DNA of 64,000 bases from Phytohabitans suffuscus (GCF_011764565.1 NZ_AP022871.1:7192320-7256319); one strand, 5' to 3'. Positions 45,954 through 55,074 are shown, counted from the first letter of the stretch. Notes: a model not told the origin generated them from the letters alone. A program made the numbers and translations.

Positions 45954-47041
45954 GATCCTCGGTGACCGCCGGCAGCGGTGGGCGGATCGAGTTGGTGGAC
46001 CTCAGCAAGCGGTACGGGTCCGGCGAACCGCCCGCTGTCGACCACATCAGCATCGACATCGAGCCCGGCGAGTTCATCACGCTGCTGGGCCCGAGCGGCT
46101 CGGGCAAGACGACGACGCTCAACATGATCGTCGGCTTCACCGAACCGACCTCGGGCGCCATCCGGCTGAACGGCCAGGACATCTCGCGGCTCCCACCGCA
46201 CCGCCGCGACTTCGGCATGGTCTTCCAGAACTACGCGCTCTTCCCGCACCTCACCGTCGCGCAGAACGTGGCCTTCCCGCTCCGCGAGCGCAAGGTGTCC
46301 AAGGTGGAGACCGATCGCCGGGTGGGCGAGGCGCTGGCGCTGGTCGACCTGGCGGGCATGGAGAAGCGCCGCCCGCACGAGCTGTCGGGCGGCCAGCAGC
46401 AGCGGGTCGCGCTGGCCCGGGCCGTGGTCTTCTCGCCGAGCGTGCTGCTGCTCGACGAGCCGCTCAGTGCCCTGGACCGCAAGCTGCGCCAGTCGTTGCA
46501 ACGCGAGGTCAAGCGGCTGCACCGCGAGCTGAAGCTCACGTTCGTGTTCGTCACGCACGACCAGGACGAGGCGATGACGCTGTCGGACCGGATCGCGATC
46601 TTCGACCATGGCCGGATCGACGCCATCGGCACCCCGGCCGAGCTCTACCACCGGCCGGCGACCCAGTTCGCGGCCCGGTTCCTCGGCGAGTCGAACGTCT
46701 TCGCCGGCGAGCACCGGACCGATGACGTCTACGAGTGGCGCGATCGCAAGTGGACGGTCGGCGGCGAGCGGCGGGTCGGTGGCAACCGCGTGCTGATCGT
46801 ACGGCCGGAGCGAACCGCCCTCGCCCTCGACGAGAGGTCGGTGCCGGCCGGTGCCAACGGCGCCGACGCGGTGGTCACCGACGTCTCGTTCTACGGCACG
46901 TACTACCGGGTCGAGCTGACCTACGGCGACGGGTCGGTGGGCAGTGCGGCCCTCCCCGTCGGCACGCCGGCGACGGTTTCGCCGGGCACGAAGGTGATCG
47001 CCTACTGGCGGCCTGAGGACCAGGTCCTGGTAGCGGAGTGA
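45950..47041 (+). CDS. ABC transporter ATPase (PotA/FbpC type)
   Basis: 363 residues from a GTG overlapping the previous stop. Walker A GPSGSGKTTTL, Q-loop MVFQNYALFPHLTV, signature LSGGQQQRVALARA, Walker B VLLLDEPLSALD, H-loop VTHDQDEA. The C-terminal TOBE-like domain (about 275-360) is typical of importers in the PotA group. It completes the importer encoded by the two genes before it. Confidence 0.95.
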   Translation: MRSSVTAGSGGRIELVDLSKRYGSGEPPAVDHISIDIEPGEFITLLGPSGSGKTTTLNMIVGFTEPTSGAIRLNGQDISRLPPHRRDFGMVFQNYALFPHLTVAQNVAFPLRERKVSKVETDRRVGEALALVDLAGMEKRRPHELSGGQQQRVALARAVVFSPSVLLLDEPLSALDRKLRQSLQREVKRLHRELKLTFVFVTHDQDEAMTLSDRIAIFDHGRIDAIGTPAELYHRPATQFAARFLGESNVFAGEHRTDDVYEWRDRKWTVGGERRVGGNRVLIVRPERTALALDERSVPAGANGADAVVTDVSFYGTYYRVELTYGDGSVGSAALPVGTPATVSPGTKVIAYWRPEDQVLVAE

Positions 47042-47060
47042 GAAAGCGCGAGGAGGCCGG

Positions 47061-48005
47061 ATGATCGGCGAGATCTCTCTGTTGGACCCGGAGCTGGACG
47101 CGGGTCGGGAGGTGGCCGACGAGGAGGTGGACCGCATCCTGGTCGGGGCGGTCGACCTGCACCAGCACCCCGGCCCGAGCCCGTTCCCGCGCCGGATGAG
47201 CATCATGGACGCGGCGCGCGACGCGGCCGGCGCGGGCTTCCGCGCGATCGTGGCCAAGTCGCACCACCACAGCATGGTGACCGACATCCTGGCGCTCCAG
47301 TCGGCGGGTCTGGCCGAGCTGCCGATCGACGTCTACAGCGGGATCGCGCTCAACCGTACGGTGGGCGGCCTCAACCCGTACGCCGTCGAGCTGGCGCTGC
47401 GGATGGGCGGGAAGATGGTGTGGTTTCCCACGCTCACCTCCGCCGCCCACGTCCAGCACCACCAGCACCACCACGACACCGGCTTTCCGACGTCCGAAGT
47501 GGAGCTGCGCCCGCAGGAGATCATCTCGATCGTCGACGAGGGCGGCGCGGTGCTGCCCGAGGTCCGGGACATCCTGACGGTCATCGCGGCCGAGGACGCC
47601 GTGCTGACCTGCGGCCACCTGGGCGTCGCGGAGTCGCAGGCGCTCATCGACGCGGCGCTGGAGGAGGGCGTCCGGCGGATCGTCGTCAACCACCCGTGCT
47701 TCGTCGTCGGTGCCTCGGTGGAGCAGGCGGCGGCCTGGGCCCGGCAGGGTGTCTACATCGAGCACTGCGCGGTCATGTACTTCGGCCGACCGGATCGCCG
47801 GCGGGACCTGGGTGAGCTGCTGTCGTTCATCAAGGCGGTCGGCGTCGGGCAGACCGTCGTCTCCTCCGACTCCGGCCAGAAGGCCAACCCGCTGCCGGTC
47901 ACCCTCCTCCGCAGGGCCGTCCGCGCGCTGCTGGACTCCGGCGTCACCGAGCCCGAGGCCCGCCAGCTCGTGGCGACCAACGCGGGACAGCTGCTGCTGG
48001 CATGA
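47061..48005 (+). CDS. DUF6282-family metal-dependent hydrolase (paralogue 1)
   Basis: 314 residues, amidohydrolase-like TIM-barrel pattern. Metal-binding HQH in AVDLHQHPGPSPFPRRMSIM, then VAKSHHHSMVTDIL, NRTVGGLNPYAVE, MVWFPTLTSAAHVQHH, CGHLGV, and the last Asp region VVSSDSGQKANPLPV. The same motif chain occurs in the hydrolases at 55227 and 60957. The family has no established reaction; a lactonase or amidase activity is suggested by fold. It is the first gene of a chain of overlapping catabolic genes after the importer. Confidence 0.85.
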   Translation: MIGEISLLDPELDAGREVADEEVDRILVGAVDLHQHPGPSPFPRRMSIMDAARDAAGAGFRAIVAKSHHHSMVTDILALQSAGLAELPIDVYSGIALNRTVGGLNPYAVELALRMGGKMVWFPTLTSAAHVQHHQHHHDTGFPTSEVELRPQEIISIVDEGGAVLPEVRDILTVIAAEDAVLTCGHLGVAESQALIDAALEEGVRRIVVNHPCFVVGASVEQAAAWARQGVYIEHCAVMYFGRPDRRRDLGELLSFIKAVGVGQTVVSSDSGQKANPLPVTLLRRAVRALLDSGVTEPEARQLVATNAGQLLLA

Positions 48006-48778
48006 GTACCGCCGACGAGGTGCTCGCCGTTCGCTACGGCACGCGGGCGACCCGCAAGAGCGAGGTGTACCTGCACTTCGACGCGTACGGGGAGCCGGAC
48101 GCCGACATCGACATGGACTACTTCTTCTGGGTGGTACGCGTCGACGGCGACACCACGCTCGTCGACACCGGCTTCAACGAGGCCAGTGGCGGGCGCCGGA
48201 AGCGGACGATGCTCTGCCCGCCGCGGGAGGCCCTCGCCCGGCTCGGCGTCGACCCGGGCACGGTGACGACGGTCGTCCTGACCCACGGGCACTACGACCA
48301 CATCGGCAACCTGGGGATCTTCCCGGCGGCCGAGTTCGTGATGGCGCGGCGGGAGTACGCGTTCTGGACCGGCCCGATGGGCGGCAAGGTGCTCTTCGCA
48401 CACTCCGCGGAGACCGGCGACGTGGCCGCGCTGCGGACCGCGTACGAGGGCGGCCGGGTGCGGTTCGTCGACGGCCGCGCCACCCTGCCCGGCGGGATCG
48501 AGCTGGTCGAGGTCGGCGGTCACACGCCGGGCCAGCTGATCGTGCTGGTCGGAGACGTCGTGGTCGCCTCCGACGCCCTGCACTACTACGAGGAGCTCGA
48601 CGAGGACCGCCCGTTCACGCACGTCGCCGACCTGCCGGCGATGTACGGGGCGTTCGAGCGGCTCCGCGGGCTCGGCGGTACGCACCGCCTGATCGCCGGG
48701 CACGACCCGGATGTGATGCGGCGGTTTCCGGTCGTCGAGGACGGCCTCGCCGCACGGATCACCCTGGACGGGAGGTAG
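48002..48778 (+). CDS. Metallo-beta-lactamase-fold hydrolase, lactonase-like
   Basis: 258 residues, start overlapping the DUF6282 stop (ATGA). The zinc motif LTHGHYDHIGN (HxHxDH), VGGHTPGQLIVLV, ASDALHYYEE and a late His in IAGHDPDV give the ligand set of AttM/AiiA-like N-acyl-homoserine lactonases and other lactonases. In this operon it most likely opens a lactone intermediate, for instance one produced by the Baeyer-Villiger-type monooxygenase in the same island. Confidence 0.88.
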   Translation: MSTADEVLAVRYGTRATRKSEVYLHFDAYGEPDADIDMDYFFWVVRVDGDTTLVDTGFNEASGGRRKRTMLCPPREALARLGVDPGTVTTVVLTHGHYDHIGNLGIFPAAEFVMARREYAFWTGPMGGKVLFAHSAETGDVAALRTAYEGGRVRFVDGRATLPGGIELVEVGGHTPGQLIVLVGDVVVASDALHYYEELDEDRPFTHVADLPAMYGAFERLRGLGGTHRLIAGHDPDVMRRFPVVEDGLAARITLDGR

Positions 48779-48780
48779 GA

Positions 48781-49620
48781 ATGCGCGGGCTGAGCGGCAA
48801 GGTGGCGGTGGTGACCGGTGCGGCCGGCGGCATCGGGGCGGCGACCGCCCGGCGGCTGGCAGCCGAGGGAGCGCACGTCGTCGCGGCGGACACCGACGAG
48901 GCCGGTGCGAAGGCGGTCGCCGAGTCACTGGCCACACCGGGAGCGTGGGTACGCGCCGACGTCTCCCATGAGGACGGCGTGACGTCCTACATGGACACCG
49001 CGGTCGAGTGGTTCGGCCGGGTCGACCTGCACCACCTCAACGCGGGCATCGCCGGGTCGCTGGCCCCGCTGCCCGAGCTGACCCTGGCCGAGTTCAACCA
49101 GGTGATGGCCGTGAACGTGCGCGGCGTCTTCCTCGGCGTGCGGGCGGCGTTCCGCCAGTTCGCCGCGCAGGGCAGCGCCGGCTCGGTCGTCATCACCGGA
49201 TCGATCGGCAGCCTGCGCGGCAGCGCGGACCTGCTGGCGTACCAGACGTCGAAGCACGCGGTGCTCGGGATCCTGCACGGCGCCGCGGTGTACGGCGGCC
49301 CGCTGGGTGTCCGGGTGAACGCGGTCGCGCCCGGCATCGTGCCGACCGACCTGTTCGCCGCGACGCCGGACGCGGTCGGCGGCAAGGACGACATGGTGCG
49401 CCGGGCCAGCAGCACGCCGCTGCGCCGGGCCGGTACCGGTGACGACATCGCCGCCGCGGTCGCGTTCCTGCTGAGCGACGAGGCGGCGTACATGACCGGC
49501 GAGGTGGTCTCGATCGACGGCGGCGCCAGCGTCGTGAGCACGGTCCGGCCGTCCGGCGGTGCCGGCGCCTGGGACTTCGCCGGCTACGACAGGGCGCTCT
49601 ACGGAAAGGACGTAGCGTGA
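48781..49620 (+). CDS. Short-chain dehydrogenase/reductase
   Basis: 279 residues, two bases after the MBL stop (ribosome site gggagg). TGAAGGIGAATA cofactor loop, HLNAGIAG (variant of NNAG), catalytic Ser in VVITGSIGSLRGS, YQTSK, and a C-terminal VVSIDGGASVV followed by an extra tail of about 30 residues (WDFAGYDRALYGK) not found in the shortest SDRs. It probably oxidises or reduces a pathway alcohol or ketone. Confidence 0.9.
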   Translation: MRGLSGKVAVVTGAAGGIGAATARRLAAEGAHVVAADTDEAGAKAVAESLATPGAWVRADVSHEDGVTSYMDTAVEWFGRVDLHHLNAGIAGSLAPLPELTLAEFNQVMAVNVRGVFLGVRAAFRQFAAQGSAGSVVITGSIGSLRGSADLLAYQTSKHAVLGILHGAAVYGGPLGVRVNAVAPGIVPTDLFAATPDAVGGKDDMVRRASSTPLRRAGTGDDIAAAVAFLLSDEAAYMTGEVVSIDGGASVVSTVRPSGGAGAWDFAGYDRALYGKDVA

Positions 49621-50501
49621 GAGTGGGGTTCGTCGGGCTGGGCAACATGGGTGGCCGCATGACCCGGCGGCTGGTCGACGCCGGCACGCCGGTGCTGGGC
49701 TACGACACCGATCCGGAGCGGGCCCCGGCCGCCGGCGCCACGGCGGCCGGGAGCGTCCGGGCGCTGACCGAGGCGAGCGACGTGGTGCTCCTCTCGCTGC
49801 CGGACAGCAGCGTGGTCGAGCGGGTCGTGGCCGGCATCGAGGAGAGTGCCCGACCCGGCCAGATCGTCGTCGACCTGAGCACCGCGGCGCCGGCCTCGAC
49901 GGTACGCATCCACGCGGAGCTGGCGAGTCTCGGCGTCGAGTACCTGGACGCGGGCATCTCCGGCGGGGCGGCCGCCGCGGAGAAGGGCACGCTCACCATC
50001 ATGGTAGGCGGATCGCCGGCCGCACTGGCCACTGTGGAGCCGCTGTTCGCCGCGTTCGCCAGCATGGTCATCCACATGGGACAGCCCGGCGCCGGCCACA
50101 CGACCAAGGTGCTCAACAACTTCCTCAACGCGGTCAGCCTCGCCGCCTCCGCCGAGGTGATGGTCGCGGCGAAGCGCGCCGGGCTCGACCTCGCCCAGGT
50201 GCTGGACGTGCTCAACGCCAGCAGCGGGGTCAACTTCGCGACGCTCAACCGCTTCCCGCACATCATCAAGGGTGACTACCTCGAAGGCGGGCTCACCAGC
50301 TCGTTGATGACGAAGGACGTCACGCTGTACGTCGACTGCGCGGCCCAGCTCGGCGTGCCGTCGCTGTCGGCCGCCGGGCCGCTCGCCGCGTTCGGGCTCG
50401 CCAACAACCTGGGGTACGCGGACCAGATCAGCAACAAGGTGGTCGACGCCATCGGGGACGTCGCCGGCGGGACCAGGCTGCACACACCGGAGGAGCACTG
50501 A
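49617..50501 (+). CDS. Beta-hydroxyacid dehydrogenase (HIBADH-like) 1
   Basis: 294 residues from a GTG overlapping the SDR stop. N-terminal VGFVGLGNMGGRM is the NAD(P) loop plus the family signature. The substrate-binding DAGISGGAAAAEKGTLTIMV and the catalytic Lys in GHTTKVLNNFLNA are present. The family includes 3-hydroxyisobutyrate, tartronate-semialdehyde and sulfolactaldehyde-type reductases, so the substrate is a beta-hydroxy acid or its semialdehyde. Confidence 0.92.
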   Translation: MRVGFVGLGNMGGRMTRRLVDAGTPVLGYDTDPERAPAAGATAAGSVRALTEASDVVLLSLPDSSVVERVVAGIEESARPGQIVVDLSTAAPASTVRIHAELASLGVEYLDAGISGGAAAAEKGTLTIMVGGSPAALATVEPLFAAFASMVIHMGQPGAGHTTKVLNNFLNAVSLAASAEVMVAAKRAGLDLAQVLDVLNASSGVNFATLNRFPHIIKGDYLEGGLTSSLMTKDVTLYVDCAAQLGVPSLSAAGPLAAFGLANNLGYADQISNKVVDAIGDVAGGTRLHTPEEH

Positions 50502-50884
50502 TGGAAATCGTTCGCGGGCACGCCGACCGCCCGCCGTCCGAGCAGCGCACGGCGACGTTCACCGGCACGGTCTTCGCCGACCCGCTGCGCTCCGGGCCGG
50601 ACGTCACGATGGCGAGCGTCTTCTTCGCGCCCGGCTCCCGGACCTTCTGGCACAGCCACGAGAAGGGCCAGATCCTGGTCGTCACCGCCGGCGCCGGCCT
50701 GGTCTGCTCGATCGGCGGCGTACCGCAGGTGCTGCACCCCGGCGACGCCGTGTGGGTGCCGCCGGGCGAGGCGCACTGGCACGGTGGCGGTCCGGAGACG
50801 TACCTGGTGCACCTGGCCATCTCGCTGGGGCGGACCGACTGGCGCGAGGCGGTCGCCGACGACGCGTACCGGGCCCGGTCGTGA
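50501..50884 (+). CDS. Single-domain cupin
   Basis: 127 residues. The cupin motif 1 histidines lie in FWHSHEKGQILVVTAGAGL (H-x-H-x(n)-E-like set) and motif 2 in PGDAVWVPPGEAHWHGG. It is overlapped on both sides (TGATG and GTGA) by the two beta-hydroxyacid dehydrogenases. A likely role is isomerase, decarboxylase or dioxygenase; small cupins of this form often process keto-acid intermediates. Confidence 0.88.
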   Translation: MEIVRGHADRPPSEQRTATFTGTVFADPLRSGPDVTMASVFFAPGSRTFWHSHEKGQILVVTAGAGLVCSIGGVPQVLHPGDAVWVPPGEAHWHGGGPETYLVHLAISLGRTDWREAVADDAYRARS

Positions 50885-51777
50885 TCGGCTTCGTCGGGCT
50901 GGGCAACATGGGCGGGCCGATGGCGGGGCGCCTCGTCGCGGCCGGTCACGAGCTGTGCGTCTTCGACGTGGTGCCGGCCCTCCGCGAGCGCTTCGCCGGC
51001 AGCGCCGCCCTCGCCGCGACCGTCACCGGAGTGTCCACAGCGGACACCGTGCTGCTCATGCTGCCGGACTCCGCGGTCGTCGAGCGGGTCCTGCTCGGTG
51101 ACGGGCTCCTCGACCGGCTCCGCCCGGGCACGCTGCTGGTCGACATGAGCTCCTCGGATCCCAGCCGTACCAAGGAGTTGGCCGTCACCGCCGCGAAGCG
51201 CGGCGTGACGATGGTGGACGCGCCCGTCTCCGGCGGTGTCGCGGGTGCCCGGGCGGGCACCCTCACCATCATGGTCGGTGGCCCGGCCGAGGCGTTCGAG
51301 AGGCTGCGGCCACTCTTCGACGTGCTGGGCGGCCGTGTGGTGCACGCCGGTGAGCCGGTCGGCGCCGGCCACGCCATCAAGGCCCTCAACAACCTGATGT
51401 CCGCGGCCCACCTCATGGTGACGTCGGAGGCGCTGCTGGCCGGGCAGGCGTTCGGGCTCGACCCCCGGGTGATGCTCGACATCGTCAACGCCTCCAGCGG
51501 CCGCAGCGGCTCGACCGAGACCAAGTGGCCGAAGTTCGTGCTCCCGGGCACGTACGACTCCGGCTTCGGCGTGCGCCTGATGGTGAAGGACATGGGCATC
51601 GCGCTCGGCCTCCAGGAGGCGACCGGCACGCCGTCCGAGGTCTCCGCGGCGGCGCTGGCCTCCTGGGCGGCCGCGGCCGAGGCGCTCGCCCCGGACGCCG
51701 ACCACACCGAGGTGGCCGCCTGGCTGATGTCGCGCAGGCAACCGACAAGCAAGGGAGAGGGACATGCTGACCGCTGA
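50881..51777 (+). CDS. Beta-hydroxyacid dehydrogenase (HIBADH-like) 2
   Basis: 298 residues from a GTG overlapping the cupin stop. Same family as the gene two positions upstream (IGFVGLGNMGGPM; DAPVSGGVAGARAGTLTIMV; GHAIKALNNLMSA with the catalytic Lys), but clearly divergent in sequence, so the two are not a recent duplication and probably act on different intermediates or stereoisomers. Confidence 0.9.
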   Translation: MIGFVGLGNMGGPMAGRLVAAGHELCVFDVVPALRERFAGSAALAATVTGVSTADTVLLMLPDSAVVERVLLGDGLLDRLRPGTLLVDMSSSDPSRTKELAVTAAKRGVTMVDAPVSGGVAGARAGTLTIMVGGPAEAFERLRPLFDVLGGRVVHAGEPVGAGHAIKALNNLMSAAHLMVTSEALLAGQAFGLDPRVMLDIVNASSGRSGSTETKWPKFVLPGTYDSGFGVRLMVKDMGIALGLQEATGTPSEVSAAALASWAAAAEALAPDADHTEVAAWLMSRRQPTSKGEGHADR

Positions 51778-52510
51778 ACAGCAGCAGCTCAAGGACGAGT
51801 TCGTCGCGGTCCGCTCGACGTGGAGCGACACCTGGGAGCGGATCCTCGAACTCGACCCCGCCTTCCTGCGCGCCTACCTGAACTGGTCGGCGGTCCCGTG
51901 GCGGAAGAACCACCTCGACCCGAAGGTCAAGGAGTTCATGTACATCGCGGTCGACGCGGCCGCCACCCACCTCTACGAGCCCGGCATCCGGCAGCACGTC
52001 CGCGCCGCGCTGGCCTTCGGCGCCACCGGGCAGGAGGTGATGGAGGTACTGGAGCTGACCAGCACACTCGGCATCCACGCCTGCAACATCGGCATCCCGC
52101 TGCTGCTCGAAGTGCTGGAGGAGGAGGGCAAGCGCACCGGCCCGGCCCCGCTCGACGCGCACCGGGAAAAGCTCAAGGCCGAGTTCACCGCCAACCGCGG
52201 CTACTGGCACGAGTTCTGGGACGGCCTGCTGGAGGTCGACCCCGAGCTTTTCGAGGCGTACGTGGAGTTCTCGTCGGTGCCGTGGAAGACCGGCGTCCTC
52301 GAGCCGAAGGTCAAGGAGTTCGTCTACATCGCCTTCGACGCGGCCGCCACCCACCTGTACGTACCCGGCCTGAAACTGCACATGCGCAACGCGATCCGGC
52401 TCGGCGCCACCACCGAGGAGATCGTCGAGGTGCTCGAGATCGCCAGCGTCATCGGCATCCACGCCGCGACCACCGCCGTGCCCATCCTCGCCGAAGAGCT
52501 GGCCCGCTAG
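51764..52510 (+). CDS. Carboxymuconolactone decarboxylase-like protein, tandem domains
   Basis: 248 residues made of two similar halves, LDPKVKEFMYIAVDAAATHL and LEPKVKEFVYIAFDAAATHL, each followed by a helix with RQHVRAALAFGAT or KLHMRNAIRLGAT. These are CMD/AhpD-type alpha-helical domains. The CxxC pair of AhpD peroxidases is replaced by ATHL, so a peroxidase role is unlikely and a decarboxylase/isomerase-like role is possible. The gene overlaps the previous one by 14 bases and ends the plus-strand operon. Confidence 0.88.
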   Translation: MLTAEQQQLKDEFVAVRSTWSDTWERILELDPAFLRAYLNWSAVPWRKNHLDPKVKEFMYIAVDAAATHLYEPGIRQHVRAALAFGATGQEVMEVLELTSTLGIHACNIGIPLLLEVLEEEGKRTGPAPLDAHREKLKAEFTANRGYWHEFWDGLLEVDPELFEAYVEFSSVPWKTGVLEPKVKEFVYIAFDAAATHLYVPGLKLHMRNAIRLGATTEEIVEVLEIASVIGIHAATTAVPILAEELAR

Positions 52511-54186
52511 CTGACCGGCAGGGGAGCGACGACGTCGATGTCGGTGTGCACGTCCACCACCACCGGGCGGCCCGCGGAGAGCGCACGGTCGAGTGCTCCC
52601 GCCAGGTCGCCCGGCCGGTCGACGCGGATGCCCAGCGCGCCCATCTCCTCGGCGATCCGCGCGAAGTCGACGTCGTGGTAGGTCCAGAGCTCGCGGGCCT
52701 GACCGGTGGCGTGCCCGCCGTACGCCCGGTCGAAGCCGCGCTTGCTCTGGTTGCCGCCGTGGTTGTTGTTGACGACGGTGACGAGGTTGACCCGGCGGCG
52801 GACCGCCGTCTCGATCTCACCGAGGTGGTAGTAGAAACCCGCGTCGCCGGTGAACGCGACCACCGGCCGGTCGGGCGCGCCGCACTTGGCGCCGATCCCC
52901 GCGGAGAACGCCCAACCCAGGTGGCCGGCGGTCCGCAGGTAGCTCTGCCCGGGCGCGGTGATGTCGTGAAACTGGGCCATCCACATGCCGGCGTGGCCGG
53001 TGTCGACCACGAGTACGGCGTCGGCGGGCAGGGCGGCGGTCAGCTCGGCGCAGATCCGCTCCGGCCGGATCGGCACCGCGTCGCTGGTGAGCACCTCGCG
53101 GTACCGCTCCCGCCAGGCGGCCTTCGCACCGTCCACCTCGGACAGCCATGCCGCGCGGTCCGGCTGTCCAGCGTGGACGGCGAGGGCCAGCATCCGGGCG
53201 AGCGCGGCCTTCGCGTCGGCGGCGACGGACGCGCGCAGCGGGTAGTTGCGCCCGAGCTGGGACGGGTCGATGTCGACCTGCACGGCCGGGGTGCCGATCG
53301 GCGGTACCGCCCAGAAGTGGGTGGTCATGCCGCCCGTCCCGGTGCCGACGAAGCAGACCAGGTCGGCCCGGCCGACGATCTCGTTGGCGCACTCCCGCGA
53401 GTACGAGCCGACCACGCCGGCCGAGAGCGGGTGGGTACCGGGGATGGTGTCCTTGCCGTTCGCCGAGGTGGCCACCGGGATGCGCAGCGCCTCCGCGAGC
53501 GCGACCAGCTCGGCGCCGGCCCCGGAGGTACGCACCCCGCCGCCGGCCACGATGACCGGTCGGGCGGCCCCGGCGAGCACCCGCAGCACCTCGGCAACGC
53601 TGTCGTCGTCGGGCGCCGGCCGTACCGGTGGGACCCGCGCGAAGGCCGGCTCGACCAGCGGCTCGGCGTCGGTCTCCACGGTGTCGAGCTGCCCCTCGTT
53701 GCCCTGGACCTGAAGGTGGACCGGGCCGGGGGAGCCGGTGGTGGCGACCCGGAAAGCGTGCCGGAGCATGTCGGGAAGCCGGCCGGCGTCGTCGATCGTG
53801 GCGTTGAACTTGGTCACCGGCTCGAACGCGGGCAGGTCGTCGATCTCCTGGTACACCCGGCGGAACTTGGTGGCCGGCGACCGGCCGCCGGTCAGCGCGA
53901 TCACGGGGGAGCCGGCCAGGAACGGCTCGCGCAGGCCGGCGGCGAGGTTGAGCGCGCCGACCACCTGGGCGGCCGCGATGCCGGGGCGCCCGGAGACGCG
54001 GGCGTAGCCGTCGGCCATGTACGCCGCGGCCTTCTCGCCGTGCGTGACCACCCGGTGGATGTGCGGGTGGTGCCGCTCCAGCTCGGCCAGCGTGCGGCGC
54101 AGGATCGCCGGCACCAGGAACACGTGCGTCACACCGTAGCCGTCGAGCATGTCCGCGACGACCCGGGCACCGGTTCGGCGGCTCAC
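52507..54186 (-). CDS. Thiamine-pyrophosphate-dependent enzyme (acetolactate-synthase-like)
   Basis: 559 residues. The activating Glu in RVVTHGEKAAAYMADGYAR and the TPP/Mg motif GDAGFYYHLGEIETAVRRRV ending in VVNNNHG are present, with a central FAD/nucleotide-like domain (PVIVAGGGVRTSG). It belongs to the acetolactate-synthase / benzoylformate-decarboxylase / glyoxylate-carboligase superfamily. The reaction on a 2-keto acid in this pathway is not deducible. The GTG start overlaps the stop of a 44-residue CMD-like ORF as GTGA. Confidence 0.9.
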   Translation of the reverse strand: MSRRTGARVVADMLDGYGVTHVFLVPAILRRTLAELERHHPHIHRVVTHGEKAAAYMADGYARVSGRPGIAAAQVVGALNLAAGLREPFLAGSPVIALTGGRSPATKFRRVYQEIDDLPAFEPVTKFNATIDDAGRLPDMLRHAFRVATTGSPGPVHLQVQGNEGQLDTVETDAEPLVEPAFARVPPVRPAPDDDSVAEVLRVLAGAARPVIVAGGGVRTSGAGAELVALAEALRIPVATSANGKDTIPGTHPLSAGVVGSYSRECANEIVGRADLVCFVGTGTGGMTTHFWAVPPIGTPAVQVDIDPSQLGRNYPLRASVAADAKAALARMLALAVHAGQPDRAAWLSEVDGAKAAWRERYREVLTSDAVPIRPERICAELTAALPADAVLVVDTGHAGMWMAQFHDITAPGQSYLRTAGHLGWAFSAGIGAKCGAPDRPVVAFTGDAGFYYHLGEIETAVRRRVNLVTVVNNNHGGNQSKRGFDRAYGGHATGQARELWTYHDVDFARIAEEMGALGIRVDRPGDLAGALDRALSAGRPVVVDVHTDIDVVAPLPVS

Positions 54187-54317
54187 CCCGCCGCCGTCCC
54201 GACCGGCGCACCGTCCACGGTGGACTCCTCGCGGACCGCGCCCTTCACGTGCGCGTCGCCGAGCACCTCGCGCCGAATCCGCGCGCCGCGCGCCAGCCGG
54301 CTCCCGTCATCACCCAT
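54183..54317 (-). CDS. 44-residue CMD-like small ORF coupled to the TPP enzyme
   Basis: ATG 54317 follows gatgggg. The peptide is short, with RLARGARIRREVLGDAHVKG resembling the very N-terminus of carboxymuconolactone decarboxylase-family proteins. It then ends with a Gly/Ala-rich tail and a TGA overlapping the GTG of the TPP enzyme. The overlap and ribosome site show it is translated and coupled. It is a truncated CMD gene kept as a leader, or a genuine small protein. Confidence 0.55.
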   Translation of the reverse strand: MGDDGSRLARGARIRREVLGDAHVKGAVREESTVDGAPVGTAAG

Positions 54318-54339
54318 GGACCGCTCCCCATCTCGAACA

Positions 54340-54359
54340 ACGTCCGACGATCATACAAT
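54340..54359. promoter_or_regulatory. GntR-type operator A, upstream of the TPP-enzyme operon
   Basis: acgtccgacgatcatacaat shares the core GTNNGACGATNNTACAAT with sites B and C. Read on the minus strand it contains TATGAT, a good -10, 26-34 bases ahead of the 44-residue ORF start. The operator therefore overlaps the promoter. Confidence 0.6.
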
Positions 54360-54396
54360 CCGGCGAGGTCGGTGGGGCCGGAGATCAGCGAGGGGG

Positions 54397-55074
54397 TTAG
54401 GCGCTGTCCTGCTCGGAGAGGGCGATCAGCCCGGCGCGGCACGCCTCCTCGACGTGGCGGGCACAGGCGGCCGCGGCGGCGTCCGCGTCGCCGGCGAGCA
54501 CGGCGTCGACGATCGCGCGCAACTCCTTGGCGCTGTGCTCGGCCCGCCCCGGCACCGAGAGCGACAGCGACCGCAGCACGCTCACCCGCGCGTGCAGGCC
54601 GCCGACGACCACCCGCAGCGCGTCGTTGCCACCGCCCTCGAAGAGCACGTCGTAGAACGAGTCCTTCGCGGCCAGGACGGTCGAGCCCTTCGCCGTCAGC
54701 CGCTCGACCCGCTCCAGGGCCCTGACCAGGGCCGTGCGCTGGGCGGCCGTCGCGTTCTCCACGAAGAGGCGGCCGGCCAGGCCCTCCAGCACCGAGCGCA
54801 CCTGGTAGAGCTGGCGGGCCTCCTCGGCGCTCACGCTGGTGACGACCATGCCCTTGTTGGGAATCGCGGTGACCAGGCCCTCGGCGGCCAGCTCGCGCAG
54901 CGCCTCCCGGACGCTGGTGCGCGAGACGCCGGTCAGCTCGACCAGCTCGCGCTCGATCAGGCGCTGTCCCGGTGCCAGCCGGCGATCGAGGATCGCCTGC
55001 CGGAGGTTTTCCACCACCTGCGAGCGGATGAGAGCCGGGGCCCGCTCAACACGCAACGCATTGGCTCGCGTCAC
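54397..55074 (-). CDS. GntR-family regulator, FadR/FCD type
   Basis: 225 residues from GTG 55074 (ribosome site gggaggg). A winged HTH (APGQRLIERELVELTGVSRT, then VREALRELAAEGLV) is followed by the all-helical FCD ligand domain with Asp/His metal ligands in DSFYDVLF, GGLHARVS, EHSAKELRAIV and ARHVEE. It is flanked by three 20-bp repeats upstream of catabolic units, one in its own divergent promoter, and is the likely repressor of those units, relieved by a pathway carboxylate. Confidence 0.9.
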   Translation of the reverse strand: MTRANALRVERAPALIRSQVVENLRQAILDRRLAPGQRLIERELVELTGVSRTSVREALRELAAEGLVTAIPNKGMVVTSVSAEEARQLYQVRSVLEGLAGRLFVENATAAQRTALVRALERVERLTAKGSTVLAAKDSFYDVLFEGGGNDALRVVVGGLHARVSVLRSLSLSVPGRAEHSAKELRAIVDAVLAGDADAAAAACARHVEEACRAGLIALSEQDSA

